Assembly: GCA_030538335.1 (NCBI GenBank)
Contig: JAUNUE010000022.1
Location: 1 to 15,012 of the forward strand
Source of the DNA: Allobrachymonas sp.
GTDB lineage: Bacteria; Pseudomonadota; Gammaproteobacteria; Burkholderiales; Burkholderiaceae_C
Direction: 5' to 3'
Length of the DNA: 15,012 nt
This document shows, piece by piece, positions 7,213 through 14,971 of the stretch. The notes beneath the pieces are model-generated. The model had not been told where the DNA came from. It searched no databases and was given only the letters and a program-made list of their open reading frames with translations. A program made the position numbers and the translations under genes. Each line of letters begins with the position of its first letter. The first letter of the stretch is position 1.

Positions 7213-8370
7213 CTAATCACCGGATACACGGGTCTTGAGATGCGGTGGGGGTTTGCCGTTGATGCAGCGGTCTTTTTCAGCCATGGACAAGGCAGTGATG
7301 GTGCATGCGCCAGTTATTTCGCTGATAACGGCTGGTATACGGCCATCGGCATCGGCGCAGCCCAGCGTCTGGCCATTGGGGTGTTGCATGGCGTAGGGCA
7401 TGTGGGCTGCCGGTTTTCCATCAAACAGCCGCAGCACGAAGGGGCCGCATTTGCATTCTGATCCGATCACGTCTTTGCAGGCGGTGCCAAGCGGTGCCGT
7501 TTTGAGCAGACACTCTTTGTAGGTATTGCTGCCTTGCTCCAGGCGCTCGCACGCTTGCCGGGTTTGCGCCGTGCGCAGCAGCGCTTCTTCGCGCTCGGCC
7601 ATGCTGCCTGTGACCAGCTCCCAGCGGATATCGCCCAGGTTTGCGCCCGTGACGTTCCAGGTGTATTCATGCATGCCGCTGGGCAGTTGCCGCACACTGT
7701 GTGCGTTGTGCTGCAGCATCCATCCATCGGTGCGGATGATGAGTGTGCCGCGCATACCCCGGCGTACGTCTTCGGCCATGCGCGTGATAAAGGCGCTGGT
7801 TTGTGCATCAGCGGGGTCTGCATCGGCCTCATGTCCGTTTTGCGGGTCGGGGTTGACCAGGGCCTGCGCTGCCTGGTGCATGCCATGGCCTATGGCATTG
7901 GCCCCGTGCGACTGTGGCACACTCAAGAACAGCACCCGCTCAGACAAGGGCGAATACCGCACGTTCAATTCGTCCAACCATGCCACGTTTTGATGGTGAC
8001 GCAGCGTGTAGCTGTCATCTGGCCGCAGCTGCATGCGCGTTGCGGCGTCGCGGTTGTTGATAGATGCAAGCATCTGGCGTTTGAAATCCGGGCGGCTTGG
8101 TAGATAAGCGCCTTCATGCCCCAGATCAGGTTCGGGATTTTTTGGAGGATGCGCTCTGATAAACGCTTGCGCCTGCACCAGTTGTTCGTACAGGTCCTCA
8201 AAGCGCCCCTCGTAGCGCATCTCTACCCGACCATCGTTGTGGAAGGTCATGGTTTGCGTGGCCTGTGCAGGGTATGCAAAATCCTTCAGGCAGCCGCTCA
8301 AAAACAGGGGCAGTGCCAGTGCCGCCAACCACAGGCGCGGGGCTGGCAAACGGCGTTGGGGTGCTTGCAT
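7213..8370 (-). CDS. Cysteine-rich predicted lipoprotein of unknown function
   Basis: The 385-residue product starts with a basic stretch, a hydrophobic segment and a lipobox LSGC (24-27). It is therefore probably acylated at Cys27, and Leu at +2 suggests the outer membrane. Residues 35-240 begin with a beta-like TMTFHNDGRVEMRYEG and include TDGWMLQHNAHS (214-225), a pattern seen in uncharacterised envelope lipoproteins. The C-terminal part has eight further cysteines (274, 287, 298, 306, 308, 338, 356, 369) that could form disulfides. Within it, DGKPAAHMPYAMQHPNGQTL followed by GCADADGR resembles the Ig-like G-x-P-x(4)-P-Y...G...D-x-x-G motif found in some type VI secretion effectors. The start has AGGAG (8379-8383) 8 bases upstream. 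Function and partners are unknown; ynbB follows downstream. Confidence 0.85.
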   Translation of the reverse strand: MQAPQRRLPAPRLWLAALALPLFLSGCLKDFAYPAQATQTMTFHNDGRVEMRYEGRFEDLYEQLVQAQAFIRAHPPKNPEPDLGHEGAYLPSRPDFKRQMLASINNRDAATRMQLRPDDSYTLRHHQNVAWLDELNVRYSPLSERVLFLSVPQSHGANAIGHGMHQAAQALVNPDPQNGHEADADPADAQTSAFITRMAEDVRRGMRGTLIIRTDGWMLQHNAHSVRQLPSGMHEYTWNVTGANLGDIRWELVTGSMAEREEALLRTAQTRQACERLEQGSNTYKECLLKTAPLGTACKDVIGSECKCGPFVLRLFDGKPAAHMPYAMQHPNGQTLGCADADGRIPAVISEITGACTITALSMAEKDRCINGKPPPHLKTRVSGD

Positions 8371-8378
8371 GGTGTCAT

Positions 8379-8383
8379 CTCCT
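8379..8383 (-). promoter_or_regulatory. Ribosome binding site of the lipoprotein gene
   Basis: AGGAG on the minus strand, 8 bases before the ATG at 8368-8370. It selects this start over the longer frame that reaches 8478, whose first 36 residues would mask the signal peptide. Confidence 0.75.
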
Positions 8384-8445
8384 TGTGTTTGTGTCTTGCG
8401 GCGCCTCGGTGGCAGGTGGCGATGCCTGCTCATGCGCCGTGCGGT

Positions 8446-8472
8446 GCCAGCGCGTTTTATCAAAGCGCTGGC
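8446..8472. repeat. 8-bp inverted repeat in the lipoprotein leader
   Basis: GCCAGCGC (8446-8453) and GCGCTGGC (8465-8472) are perfectly complementary across an 11-base AT-rich loop. The repeat lies about 75-100 bases before the lipoprotein ATG, in the divergent gap. It could fold in the mRNA leader or be a protein site; no T-run follows on either strand. Confidence 0.4.
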
Positions 8473-8497
8473 GCGCATCTGCGCACTATTGTGAGCC

Positions 8498-8520
8498 TTG
8501 ACAGATTGCGTGCGCGCAAT
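8498..8520 (+). promoter_or_regulatory. TTGACA -35-like box followed by an inverted repeat in the divergent gap
   Basis: A perfect TTGACA (8498-8503) on the plus strand is followed at once by ATTGCG-TGCG-CGCAAT (8505-8520), arms of 6 bp. This is where a repressor could sit between -35 and -10. The expected -10 position (8521-8526, ACCGCA) is poor, so promoter activity is doubtful. The gap of 251 bases (8371-8621) lies between the minus-strand lipoprotein gene and the plus-strand gene at 8622. Confidence 0.3.
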
Positions 8521-8621
8521 ACCGCATTTTTCTCGTGGTCATTGGGTCATAAAGATCAGTAGCTGAAATAGCATATGGCTTTGCCTGCGCTGCAAGCGAC
8601 GTACAAAAATGCAGTTCCGCC

Positions 8622-9665
8622 ATGTTTGAAAGTATGAAAAAAGCGCTCGACTTGCTGCGCTTGGAACAGGCCGTGCACGCCTGGCATCCTGTGAGTGCGA
8701 CCTTGTTCGCCCGGTTGCCGGGGCAGTTGCATCTCATGCAAGAGCAAGGCGAATCCGCACCTTGGGACGAATTTCGCACCTTGTGCACGATTCACACGCA
8801 AGCAGGCGATGTACATGGCGTATTGGAGCTGCTGCGCTGCTCGCCTGATGGCCCGGCGCGCGCACAAGCCTTGATGCTGACACATGATTTTTGGCGTAGC
8901 CATACGCCACCAGCATGGATGATTCCCTGGGATGCATGGCTGACCCGCACGCCGCAGGACGGTGATGTGTACCGGCGTGGCTGGCTTGCCAGCGGCGAAG
9001 CGCAGGAAGATCAGCGGCGCGAAGCGCTCGCCAACGCATGGCGTCATGTGGCAGATATATTGATGCACCAGGCCATGCAGCACGCGGATTGGCAACACTG
9101 GCGTGTGTTGTCTGCCTGGGGCGGCACAGACACTGCCTACGCACTCAGTTACCCCAGCGAACATGCCGTATGCCTACAATACCGCAACAGCCCGTATTGC
9201 CCCGCACGACTGCGTGTGTTGTGGCAAGCACAGCAAACCTGGCTGGCGCATCTACACAGTGGTTTGCCCGTGCCAGAGCAGCATGATGCCGATCTGCTGC
9301 AGGCTGCAGAAGGTTTCTTCAGCGGGGTAGACCCCGCATGCGCCTACTGGTTGCTGAGGTTCTGGTCCACCCGGAACATGGGCGAGCCGCATCACATGCA
9401 AACCGGCATCACACTATGCCGGTACGCACACAGTCTGCCCGCGCAATGGCGCTTGATGGATGAAGACTGGAGCTACGCCATTGCACAGCGACCGCCGCCC
9501 GACCCGCACAACTGGGCGGTGAATGGTCATCTGGTTTATGGCCCGCAAGACCATGCGGACGTGCAGGCTTGGGTCAGCACTCTGCCTGAAACATGGCATC
9601 AGGCTGCGCATGCAGAAACACGGCGTCGCGAGATGGAATACCAGGCGTTTGTGTCGATGAAGTGA
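8622..9665 (+). CDS. Uncharacterised Trp-rich protein, 347 residues
   Basis: I do not recognise a family. The protein has no signal peptide and no membrane segment, so a cytosolic location is likely. It begins MFESMKKALDLLRLEQAV and is mostly helical in character. It has more than twenty tryptophans, many next to acidic or basic residues (PAWMIPWDAWL, DWQHWRVLSAWGG, YWLLRFWSTR). The regular helices and aromatic residues suggest an alpha-solenoid or TPR-like scaffold, but no repeat period can be drawn by eye. The start could be the ATG at 8622 or at 8634; neither has a strong Shine-Dalgarno. It is the first gene of a plus-strand pair with 9904-10851, divergent from the lipoprotein. It is more protein-like than the antisense frames. 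Confidence 0.75.
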   Translation: MFESMKKALDLLRLEQAVHAWHPVSATLFARLPGQLHLMQEQGESAPWDEFRTLCTIHTQAGDVHGVLELLRCSPDGPARAQALMLTHDFWRSHTPPAWMIPWDAWLTRTPQDGDVYRRGWLASGEAQEDQRREALANAWRHVADILMHQAMQHADWQHWRVLSAWGGTDTAYALSYPSEHAVCLQYRNSPYCPARLRVLWQAQQTWLAHLHSGLPVPEQHDADLLQAAEGFFSGVDPACAYWLLRFWSTRNMGEPHHMQTGITLCRYAHSLPAQWRLMDEDWSYAIAQRPPPDPHNWAVNGHLVYGPQDHADVQAWVSTLPETWHQAAHAETRRREMEYQAFVSMK

Positions 9666-9903
9666 GCCGGTTCACACCATACTGCCCGCCCATGCCGAGC
9701 GTTATCCTTAGCAAAATCCTGCACAAGAGCATGGAGCTAACACGAGCCTCATTTTTGCACGCACATGATCCATGCCCGTGCCTGCAAAAAACGGCCATGC
9801 AGCAACCAAGTGCCGCAGCGCTTAAATACAGCAAAATAGGCTGGCTCAGAATCAGCCAGTCGAGTTGGCATGGCTGCCAGCAAAACGGGAGGATGTTTTG
9901 ACA
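9666..9903 (+). promoter_or_regulatory. Gap between two plus-strand unknown genes, with a small hairpin and an RBS
   Basis: The 238 bases hold no gene I trust; a 102-codon frame ending at 9901 looks spurious. CTGGCT (9841-9846) and AGCCAG (9854-9859) form a 6-bp stem, extendable by one G-T and one G-C pair, about 28 bases before the ribosome binding site. GGGAGGA (9887-9893) is a strong Shine-Dalgarno, 10 bases before the ATG at 9904. The hairpin may be a leader structure. No good -35/-10 pair is visible. Confidence 0.4.
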
Positions 9904-10851
9904 ATGGCATGGATCAAACGCATGGTGCGCATCTCGCTTTTGCCTGCATGTATTGTGCTGCTGCCTGCACGACTTGCGGCCCAGGACGATGCCGACCCGG
10001 TGGTCAGGCCGCCATGCCTGCTGCATTTGCAGCAGATACAACACACTACTGACGATGTGCTGCACTGCTTATCCAGCGAAACCGCCCTGCTCAGGCAGAC
10101 CTTGAATGACGCTGCACCACATCACGCCAACCGCCTGCTGACCATGTTCAGGAAAGATGTGGATGCGCTGATCTCCATTTTGTATGCCACGCCCGAACAA
10201 ACCGCCTTGTTCTCGGAGCCAGACCAAATGCTGCGGTATCTTCGTCAGCCTTCCGTGCACGCGCCCGGCAGCCAGGGAGCACCAGTGCTGCCTGCAGACC
10301 TGGACACGACCATGCCCGGCAATATGGCCAAGCTGGAGCGGGCGGGTCTGCGCTATGTGGACATGTCTGAGGGGGAGGTGGCCATTCATCCCCAGCCGCA
10401 ATTCCTGCTGGATCTGTTTGGCGCACACGTCAGCGCCGATTACCGACATTTTCTTCGCCTTGAAAGCCAGAAAAACAAGCACCTTCCGGGCATGGGGCAG
10501 TACAACTACAACGATTGGCCCATGATGGGGAAACGCCTGGCTGCCTGGGAGCATTTCCTGGAGCAATACCCCGACAGCCCTCTGGCCATACAGGCCAAAC
10601 GCCACTACGGCTACGAGCAGTCGCTGTATCTGGTGGGGGGCGAATACACCCCGGCCATCGACAGCGAAACCGGCAAAGTCGTACCTATCCTGCAGCAGGA
10701 ATGGCGCAGCTTCGCCCGCCAACACCCGCGCAGCCTCACCACCCGGCTGATCCGGCTCCTGCGTGACCAGCTCCATATCGACCCGGTGGAAAAAATGCAG
10801 CGCATCCAGCGTGTGCAGTCGCAGGCCCTGGAGATGGACATGTCGCAGTAA
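9904..10851 (+). CDS. Uncharacterised secreted (periplasmic) protein, 315 residues
   Basis: The product has a clear Sec signal peptide: MAWIKRM, a hydrophobic core and a small-residue end, with cleavage near LAAQ-DD (about residue 27). No lipobox cysteine is present. The mature part has two early cysteines (38 and 55) that could bond, and is mostly helical. Residues 214-245 (AWEHFLEQYPDSPLAIQAKR, then YGYEQSLYLVGG) resemble the helical hairpins of TPR-like envelope proteins with their tyrosine-proline-aspartate-serine turn. GEYTPAID follows at 246-253. I cannot name a family. GGGAGGA lies 10 bases before the chosen ATG; a longer frame from 9865 would bury the signal peptide. It is downstream of the 8622 gene and convergent with the gene at 10870-12270. 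Confidence 0.8.
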   Translation: MAWIKRMVRISLLPACIVLLPARLAAQDDADPVVRPPCLLHLQQIQHTTDDVLHCLSSETALLRQTLNDAAPHHANRLLTMFRKDVDALISILYATPEQTALFSEPDQMLRYLRQPSVHAPGSQGAPVLPADLDTTMPGNMAKLERAGLRYVDMSEGEVAIHPQPQFLLDLFGAHVSADYRHFLRLESQKNKHLPGMGQYNYNDWPMMGKRLAAWEHFLEQYPDSPLAIQAKRHYGYEQSLYLVGGEYTPAIDSETGKVVPILQQEWRSFARQHPRSLTTRLIRLLRDQLHIDPVEKMQRIQRVQSQALEMDMSQ

Positions 10852-10861
10852 TGACAACAGG

Positions 10862-10887
10862 GCGCTGGTTCATGCCCCGGCGCTTTT
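10862..10887 (+). terminator. Possible intrinsic terminator of the plus-strand gene pair
   Basis: GCGCTGG (10862-10868) and CCGGCGC (10877-10883) form a 7-bp stem with one G-T pair, followed by TTTT (10884-10887). It begins 11 bases after the stop at 10851 and overlaps the 3' end of the convergent gene by 18 bases. The short T-run makes it moderate. Confidence 0.45.
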
Positions 10888-12270
10888 GAGATCGTGCACC
10901 AAATCGTCAAAAGGCCCCAGATCCAGAGCCTTCTTGTCATCTGCCACCACCACGTGGCCGTTGGGCAGTTGCAGCCAGTAGAAAATATCCAGCTTGCCCA
11001 ATGCGCCTTCGCCTATGCGCAGCACGGTTTGGCTGGGCAGGTGCCAAAGCTGGGCCATGTCATCGCGGCACAGCAAATTGGCATCGCGCAACAGCACCAG
11101 CCATCCGGGCGGCGCTGGTGCCAGTGTGATGTGACAAGCCATGTTTTCTACCCGGTGGGTTTGCACCACACCATCGCCCAGGCTGGCGGTTTTCAGGTTT
11201 TCGCGGGCATCCATCCAAGCCCAGCTGTCGCCATGCAGTGGCGCTGTCTTGAGGCGGCAGGACAAATCATGCTCGAAAATGCCCGTGGGCAGGAAGGTTT
11301 CACCGTTCCACACGAAGAACTGGCTGCCCGCAAACAGCAAGGTGCGCCCGTCGCCAGTGCGGGCAAAGCCTGTTACCTTGCCGTGGCGCAGTGTGGCAGG
11401 CGGCAAATCGAGCACGGCTTGCGGCTGTGCGTGCGTGGGCTGATGTGCCAAGCCCCGGTAGACCCAGGCCTTGGTGCGCTCGGCCAGCAGCAGGTCAGCG
11501 CCTGCAAATGCAATTTTCGGGTCTGCCACCCCCTTGAGGTATGCGGGTTGTGGCAAGTCTTGCGCATGCCCTTGCGGCGGCCGTGGCTGTGCAGCACAGT
11601 GAAGATGCAAGGGGTCGCCGGGCCGCTTGCTTGTGAAAAAAGCAATGCACATGGGCGCAGCAGCATCTGTTTGCGCCACCATGACGGGCAAATTCTCCAG
11701 CGCCTGCAGACGCGGCGGCCACTCGTGCACATCCCACCATGCCCAGGGCTTTTGCGTGTCATACACAGGGGCGCTGGCAAAGGCAATGGTGGGGCCATGC
11801 ATATCCAGTGCGCTGCCTTGCATGGGTTGCATGCTGATCCGCACAGGCGTGGCATGCGGCAGTCGGGTTGCAGGCGCAGGCGGTGGCGTGGAAGCGTCTG
11901 CCAGGCAGCGCTGTGCCACATGGCCACCTGCTTGTGCAGCGGCTTCAAACACTGCCGCCTGCGAGCCGGGCAAGACCACCAAGGTATGGCTGTCATCGCC
12001 AAAGTCCAGCGTATAAAGCGCCAGCGCCTGCCCCGCAAGCTGCACGCCCAGTTGCCCCAGCCACTCATCCAGCGGCCAGTGCCTGCAATCGCTCGCCATC
12101 TCTTGCAGGTGTGATGCGCCAAGTGCCGGGTAGTGCACCTGCCAGGCCTGCTGCAGCGCGTTCAACGCATTTTCGGGGCTGGCTTTCCAGTTTGCATGTG
12201 CGCCCCGTTCACCGGTTTGCAGTTGCTTGAAAAAATCATCATCAAAGCCATGGGCGGGTGCTGTATCCAT
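10870..12270 (-). CDS. Uncharacterised 466-residue protein, possible beta-propeller
   Basis: I do not recognise a family. The N-terminal 100 or so residues (MDTAPAHGFDDDFFKQLQTG and on) are acidic and helical. From about residue 250 the sequence becomes a series of short hydrophobic strands separated by turns (GFARTGDGRTLLFAGSQFF, SWAWMDARENLKTA, WLVLLRDANLL, YWLQLPNGHVVVADD). This spacing recalls beta-propeller blades. No signal peptide or membrane segment is seen, so the protein is probably cytosolic. The frame is open back to 12417, but the ATG at 12268-12270 lies just past the upstream gene, 22 bases after its stop, with only a weak GGAAA. It is therefore likely to be cotranscribed with 12293-12799 and the ynbD-type gene. 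The opposite-strand frame here is rich in His and Arg and is a shadow. Confidence 0.78.
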   Translation of the reverse strand: MDTAPAHGFDDDFFKQLQTGERGAHANWKASPENALNALQQAWQVHYPALGASHLQEMASDCRHWPLDEWLGQLGVQLAGQALALYTLDFGDDSHTLVVLPGSQAAVFEAAAQAGGHVAQRCLADASTPPPAPATRLPHATPVRISMQPMQGSALDMHGPTIAFASAPVYDTQKPWAWWDVHEWPPRLQALENLPVMVAQTDAAAPMCIAFFTSKRPGDPLHLHCAAQPRPPQGHAQDLPQPAYLKGVADPKIAFAGADLLLAERTKAWVYRGLAHQPTHAQPQAVLDLPPATLRHGKVTGFARTGDGRTLLFAGSQFFVWNGETFLPTGIFEHDLSCRLKTAPLHGDSWAWMDARENLKTASLGDGVVQTHRVENMACHITLAPAPPGWLVLLRDANLLCRDDMAQLWHLPSQTVLRIGEGALGKLDIFYWLQLPNGHVVVADDKKALDLGPFDDLVHDLKSAGA

Positions 12271-12292
12271 GTGTTGTTTGCCGTTTCCAGGT

Positions 12293-12799
12293 TCAATGCA
12301 GATACGATAGAAACACGCCCACGGCGACCAGGCCCTGCACCACCACACAGGCCACATAACGCCCTGCCAGCCGCCGACAGCCGTCCATGCGCCCGGCCAG
12401 GGTGCGCACCGGCGCATCTGCCTTGCTGGTGCGCAGGCCGAGGCGGCTCAGTGCGGTATCAAGTTCGGCCAGGCTGACAAACTGGCCTGTTGCCAACTGC
12501 CTGAACAAGCGGGCATCCAGCGCAAGGCGCAAGGCATGCCAACGCTCAAGCACCGCTGCCGCCACCACGGCCCACAGCAACCAGGGCATATGCCTGTTGT
12601 GCCAGACATCCAGCAAGCAGGCCAGCACCCCCAGGCACTGCAGCAGCCAGGCCAGTGGCGCGAGCTGCAGCACGGCGCACAACCACGCCGCCTGTGCGGC
12701 ACACAGGGCGCGGTCGCCATCGCCCAGCGCCGCTTGGGCATGGGCCGCCGCATGGTTTGTGGTTGGAGCGGGCGTGTGTTCAGGAGCTGGTGTTTGCAT
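12293..12799 (-). CDS. Small uncharacterised membrane protein, 168 residues
   Basis: The protein has a Pro/Ala-rich hydrophilic N-terminus (1-28), a long hydrophobic block at about 31-63 that may be one or two helices, a second at about 71-86 and a C-terminal helix at about 148-166. In between is a charged loop of about 60 residues (ERWHALRLALDARLFRQLAT and on), probably cytosolic. It looks like an inner-membrane anchor or partner protein; no known family is apparent. The ATG has GAGG 8 bases upstream. It starts 10 bases after the ynbD-type stop and ends 22 bases before the 466-residue gene, so the three probably form one operon. Confidence 0.75.
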   Translation of the reverse strand: MQTPAPEHTPAPTTNHAAAHAQAALGDGDRALCAAQAAWLCAVLQLAPLAWLLQCLGVLACLLDVWHNRHMPWLLWAVVAAAVLERWHALRLALDARLFRQLATGQFVSLAELDTALSRLGLRTSKADAPVRTLAGRMDGCRRLAGRYVACVVVQGLVAVGVFLSYLH

Positions 12800-12809
12800 C
12801 AGGGCTGCC

Positions 12810-14201
12810 TCACATCAGATGTTGGCAAGGCTTTGCGTAAGCACATGCCTGTTGCACAGCATGCAGGTGTGCAGTGTGCAGCACCACCTGCGGGCGCACG
12901 CGGCGAATGCATGCCAAAGCTTCATCTGCGTTGGTGCAATGCCCACTGTCTACCAGCCATGTGGCCAAAGCGGCTGCACTGCGCGAATAACCCAGTGCGC
13001 AGCAGGCCCACAGCGGCGGGGCCTGGTGCGAGACGTTTTTTTGCATATCGGCAATCGCTCTGCTGGCTTGCTGCAACTGGTCAGGCGTGGGCGGCAGCAA
13101 ATCGAGCAGGGGTACGCAGCGTGCATCTGCCTGATGTGGCGCTTGCAGCTCGGCGCACAGGCTCACGATGCGCGGTCGGCCTGCCGCAACCCATTCAGAT
13201 GTGGAGGGCAAACGCCCCAGCCAGACGCCGGGCAACACTTCGTTGGCGAGGGCTTGCCCGCGTGTCCACAACCGGGCGTTGATCCACGCCGCCACGCGGT
13301 ACGGGGCATACAGCCAGCGCGCCGCCCAGCCCATGCGGCCATGCGGCTGCATGGCAAAACCCCTCGCATCCAGAAAAGCATAGTTGGCAGCCACCAGCAG
13401 CAAGGCCAGGGCAGGCCACCACCACAGCAGCCCCCATGCCGTGCTGCGCATGGCTCCTGCGGCGCACAGTACGGCACCTGCGCCATACAGGCTGGCCAGC
13501 TTGATGGCCTTGCCTGTGGGTTGGCGCATGTCCTGCACCGGCAGTTTTTCGCCATGCACGGGCCACAGCCAGCAGCACCACACGCCCAGCAGCGCGCCGG
13601 TGGGAATATCGATGAAATGGTGCTGGTAGGTGGACAGCACCGAAACGCAGATCAGCAAGGTCCAGCCGTGCAGCAAGCCACGTGCCCAGCGGGCATGGAT
13701 GAACTGGCGGTACCAGTCCCACAAGATCACGGCTAACGCGATGTGCAGCGAGGGCGCCTGGTTGAAGGGTTTGTCAAATCCGCGCAGCGCGTTGAACAGC
13801 AGCGCCGGTGCCCCTTCAACAGCAGGCGCGCCAAAGGTAAAGGCCAGCGGCCAAAGAATGAAGCACGTCACCGCGATGATTTGCGCCGTGAGCAAGCGCA
13901 GCCCGTGCCGGTGCAACTGTTGCCGGTTGACGGCCAGAAACACCGACAGCGCGTAGAAGGCGTTGATGCTCCAGTAGGGATAGATCGTCCACGGCACAAA
14001 TGGAATGCCATGCTCCCACCCGAACACGACCGACGGCACCTGGCCGTGTGCAGCAGCCTGCGCCGCCAGGTAATTGGCCAGGCCGTAGCTCAGGTAAAAG
14101 AACGGGCCAAGACCGGCCAGCCAGAGCAGCGCCAGCTTCCACGGGCGGGCAGCAGGTATGTCCGGCGCGCCGGTGGCAGGCTGCACAGTGGCCTGGTTCA
14201 T
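12810..14201 (-). CDS. ynbD: PAP2 / dual-specificity phosphatase fusion, YnbD type
   Basis: The protein joins an N-terminal PAP2 (phosphatidic acid phosphatase 2) membrane domain, with several helices in residues 1-300, to a C-terminal dual-specificity phosphatase. PAP2-like motifs are PSLH (150-153) and STYQHHFID (190-198), which gives His194 and Asp198. Motif 1, typically ending Arg-Pro, is only FTFGAP here. The C-terminal active site is CCALGYSRS (400-408): Cys401 and Arg407 fit the C-x5-R signature, with a Cys in place of the usual preceding His. E. coli YnbD shares this layout, and related loci point to a role in phospholipid head-group chemistry. I chose the ATG at 14199-14201 because it overlaps the methyltransferase stop as ATGA; the frame itself opens at 14237. 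It heads the run into two unknown genes. Confidence 0.88.
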   Translation of the reverse strand: MNQATVQPATGAPDIPAARPWKLALLWLAGLGPFFYLSYGLANYLAAQAAAHGQVPSVVFGWEHGIPFVPWTIYPYWSINAFYALSVFLAVNRQQLHRHGLRLLTAQIIAVTCFILWPLAFTFGAPAVEGAPALLFNALRGFDKPFNQAPSLHIALAVILWDWYRQFIHARWARGLLHGWTLLICVSVLSTYQHHFIDIPTGALLGVWCCWLWPVHGEKLPVQDMRQPTGKAIKLASLYGAGAVLCAAGAMRSTAWGLLWWWPALALLLVAANYAFLDARGFAMQPHGRMGWAARWLYAPYRVAAWINARLWTRGQALANEVLPGVWLGRLPSTSEWVAAGRPRIVSLCAELQAPHQADARCVPLLDLLPPTPDQLQQASRAIADMQKNVSHQAPPLWACCALGYSRSAAALATWLVDSGHCTNADEALACIRRVRPQVVLHTAHLHAVQQACAYAKPCQHLM

Positions 14202-14971
14202 GGGCGTCTGGCCAGCGACACTGTAAAAATGCCCCACGCGTCAATGCGCTGGGTGATTTTCTCGAACCCGGCTTCAGCCACCAACTGATCCATCTCGGCC
14301 TGCGTGCGCCGCCGCATGACCCAGGCTTGCCCCTGGCGGTGGCTGGTCAATGCGCGGGCAATCAGTTCAAGTTGCGGGTGCCAGGGCTGGCCAGTGTAGA
14401 CGAGGTAGCCACCCGGCTCCACCGCATCGGCCATGCCTTGCAGCGAGCGCAGCACCATGCCGTTGTCGCCAAACAGTTCGTACAGACCACTGACCACGCC
14501 CAAGGTGGGGCGCTCGCCCGCCATGCGCACGCTGGCCACGCTTTGCCGGTCAAAGGCATCGGCCTGCACAAATTGCGCCTTGGCCTGCAGGCCGCGCGCG
14601 GCAATCAAGGCCTGGCCGTCGCGCACGTTGATGTCGCTGTAATCGCGCAGGGTGATGGCGGCAATAGCGTCCTGCAAGGGCTGCACGGCATCCAGCACAT
14701 AGCGGCCGTGGCCTGCGGCAATGTCGAGAATACGCACTTCGTGCCCGGCCTGTTGCAAGCGGTTGATGGCTTCGCGCAGCAGTTCTTCCACATGGATTTT
14801 GCGCTGGCGGATGCCGCGCCAGCCAATCGAGTTGAGATAGCTTTTGTCAATCGCGGTGCCAATCAGGGGCACCCCCTGGGGCCGGTTGCGGTAGACGTAA
14901 TCGAGCGTGCTGCCGGAATCAAAACCCGTGGAGTGCCGCAACGCCACCACTTTTGACAACATGACACCCAT
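14198..14971 (-). CDS. Class I SAM-dependent methyltransferase, YnbC C-terminal type
   Basis: This protein corresponds to the methyltransferase half of YnbC-type proteins, usually fused behind an alpha/beta hydrolase. It shows ALRHSTGFDSGSTLDYVYRN, IGWRGIRQRKIHVEELL, then the SAM-binding motif I LDIAAGHGRY. VSGLYELFGDNGMV and PGGYLVYTGQPWHPQLELI follow, and the C-terminus is GIFTVSLARR. The catalytic core is complete and probably cytosolic. The start is unsure: ATG at 14971 (chosen), ATG at 14962 or TTG at 14998. None has a good Shine-Dalgarno; an in-frame TAA at 14999-15001 rules out anything longer. The hydrolase half is therefore not fused here. The stop overlaps the ynbD-type start (ATGA), so the pair is translationally coupled. 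A phospholipid or lipid-head substrate is inferred from context. Confidence 0.87.
   Translation of the reverse strand: MGVMLSKVVALRHSTGFDSGSTLDYVYRNRPQGVPLIGTAIDKSYLNSIGWRGIRQRKIHVEELLREAINRLQQAGHEVRILDIAAGHGRYVLDAVQPLQDAIAAITLRDYSDINVRDGQALIAARGLQAKAQFVQADAFDRQSVASVRMAGERPTLGVVSGLYELFGDNGMVLRSLQGMADAVEPGGYLVYTGQPWHPQLELIARALTSHRQGQAWVMRRRTQAEMDQLVAEAGFEKITQRIDAWGIFTVSLARRP

Noticed and set aside
9593..9901. Plus-strand ORF of 102 codons before the secreted protein gene
   Set aside because: It overlaps the end of the preceding gene in another frame, has no domain and no clear Shine-Dalgarno.
10069..10857. Minus-strand ORF of 262 codons opposite the secreted protein
   Set aside because: The plus strand has a signal peptide and a strong ribosome binding site; the minus frame has neither.
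10894..12114. Plus-strand ORF of 406 codons opposite the 466-residue gene
   Set aside because: The minus-strand product has a balanced composition and strand pattern; the plus frame is rich in His, Arg and Cys.
12387..13736. Plus-strand ORF of 449 codons opposite the ynbD-type gene
   Set aside because: It covers the phosphatase motifs in antisense and lacks any recognisable domain.
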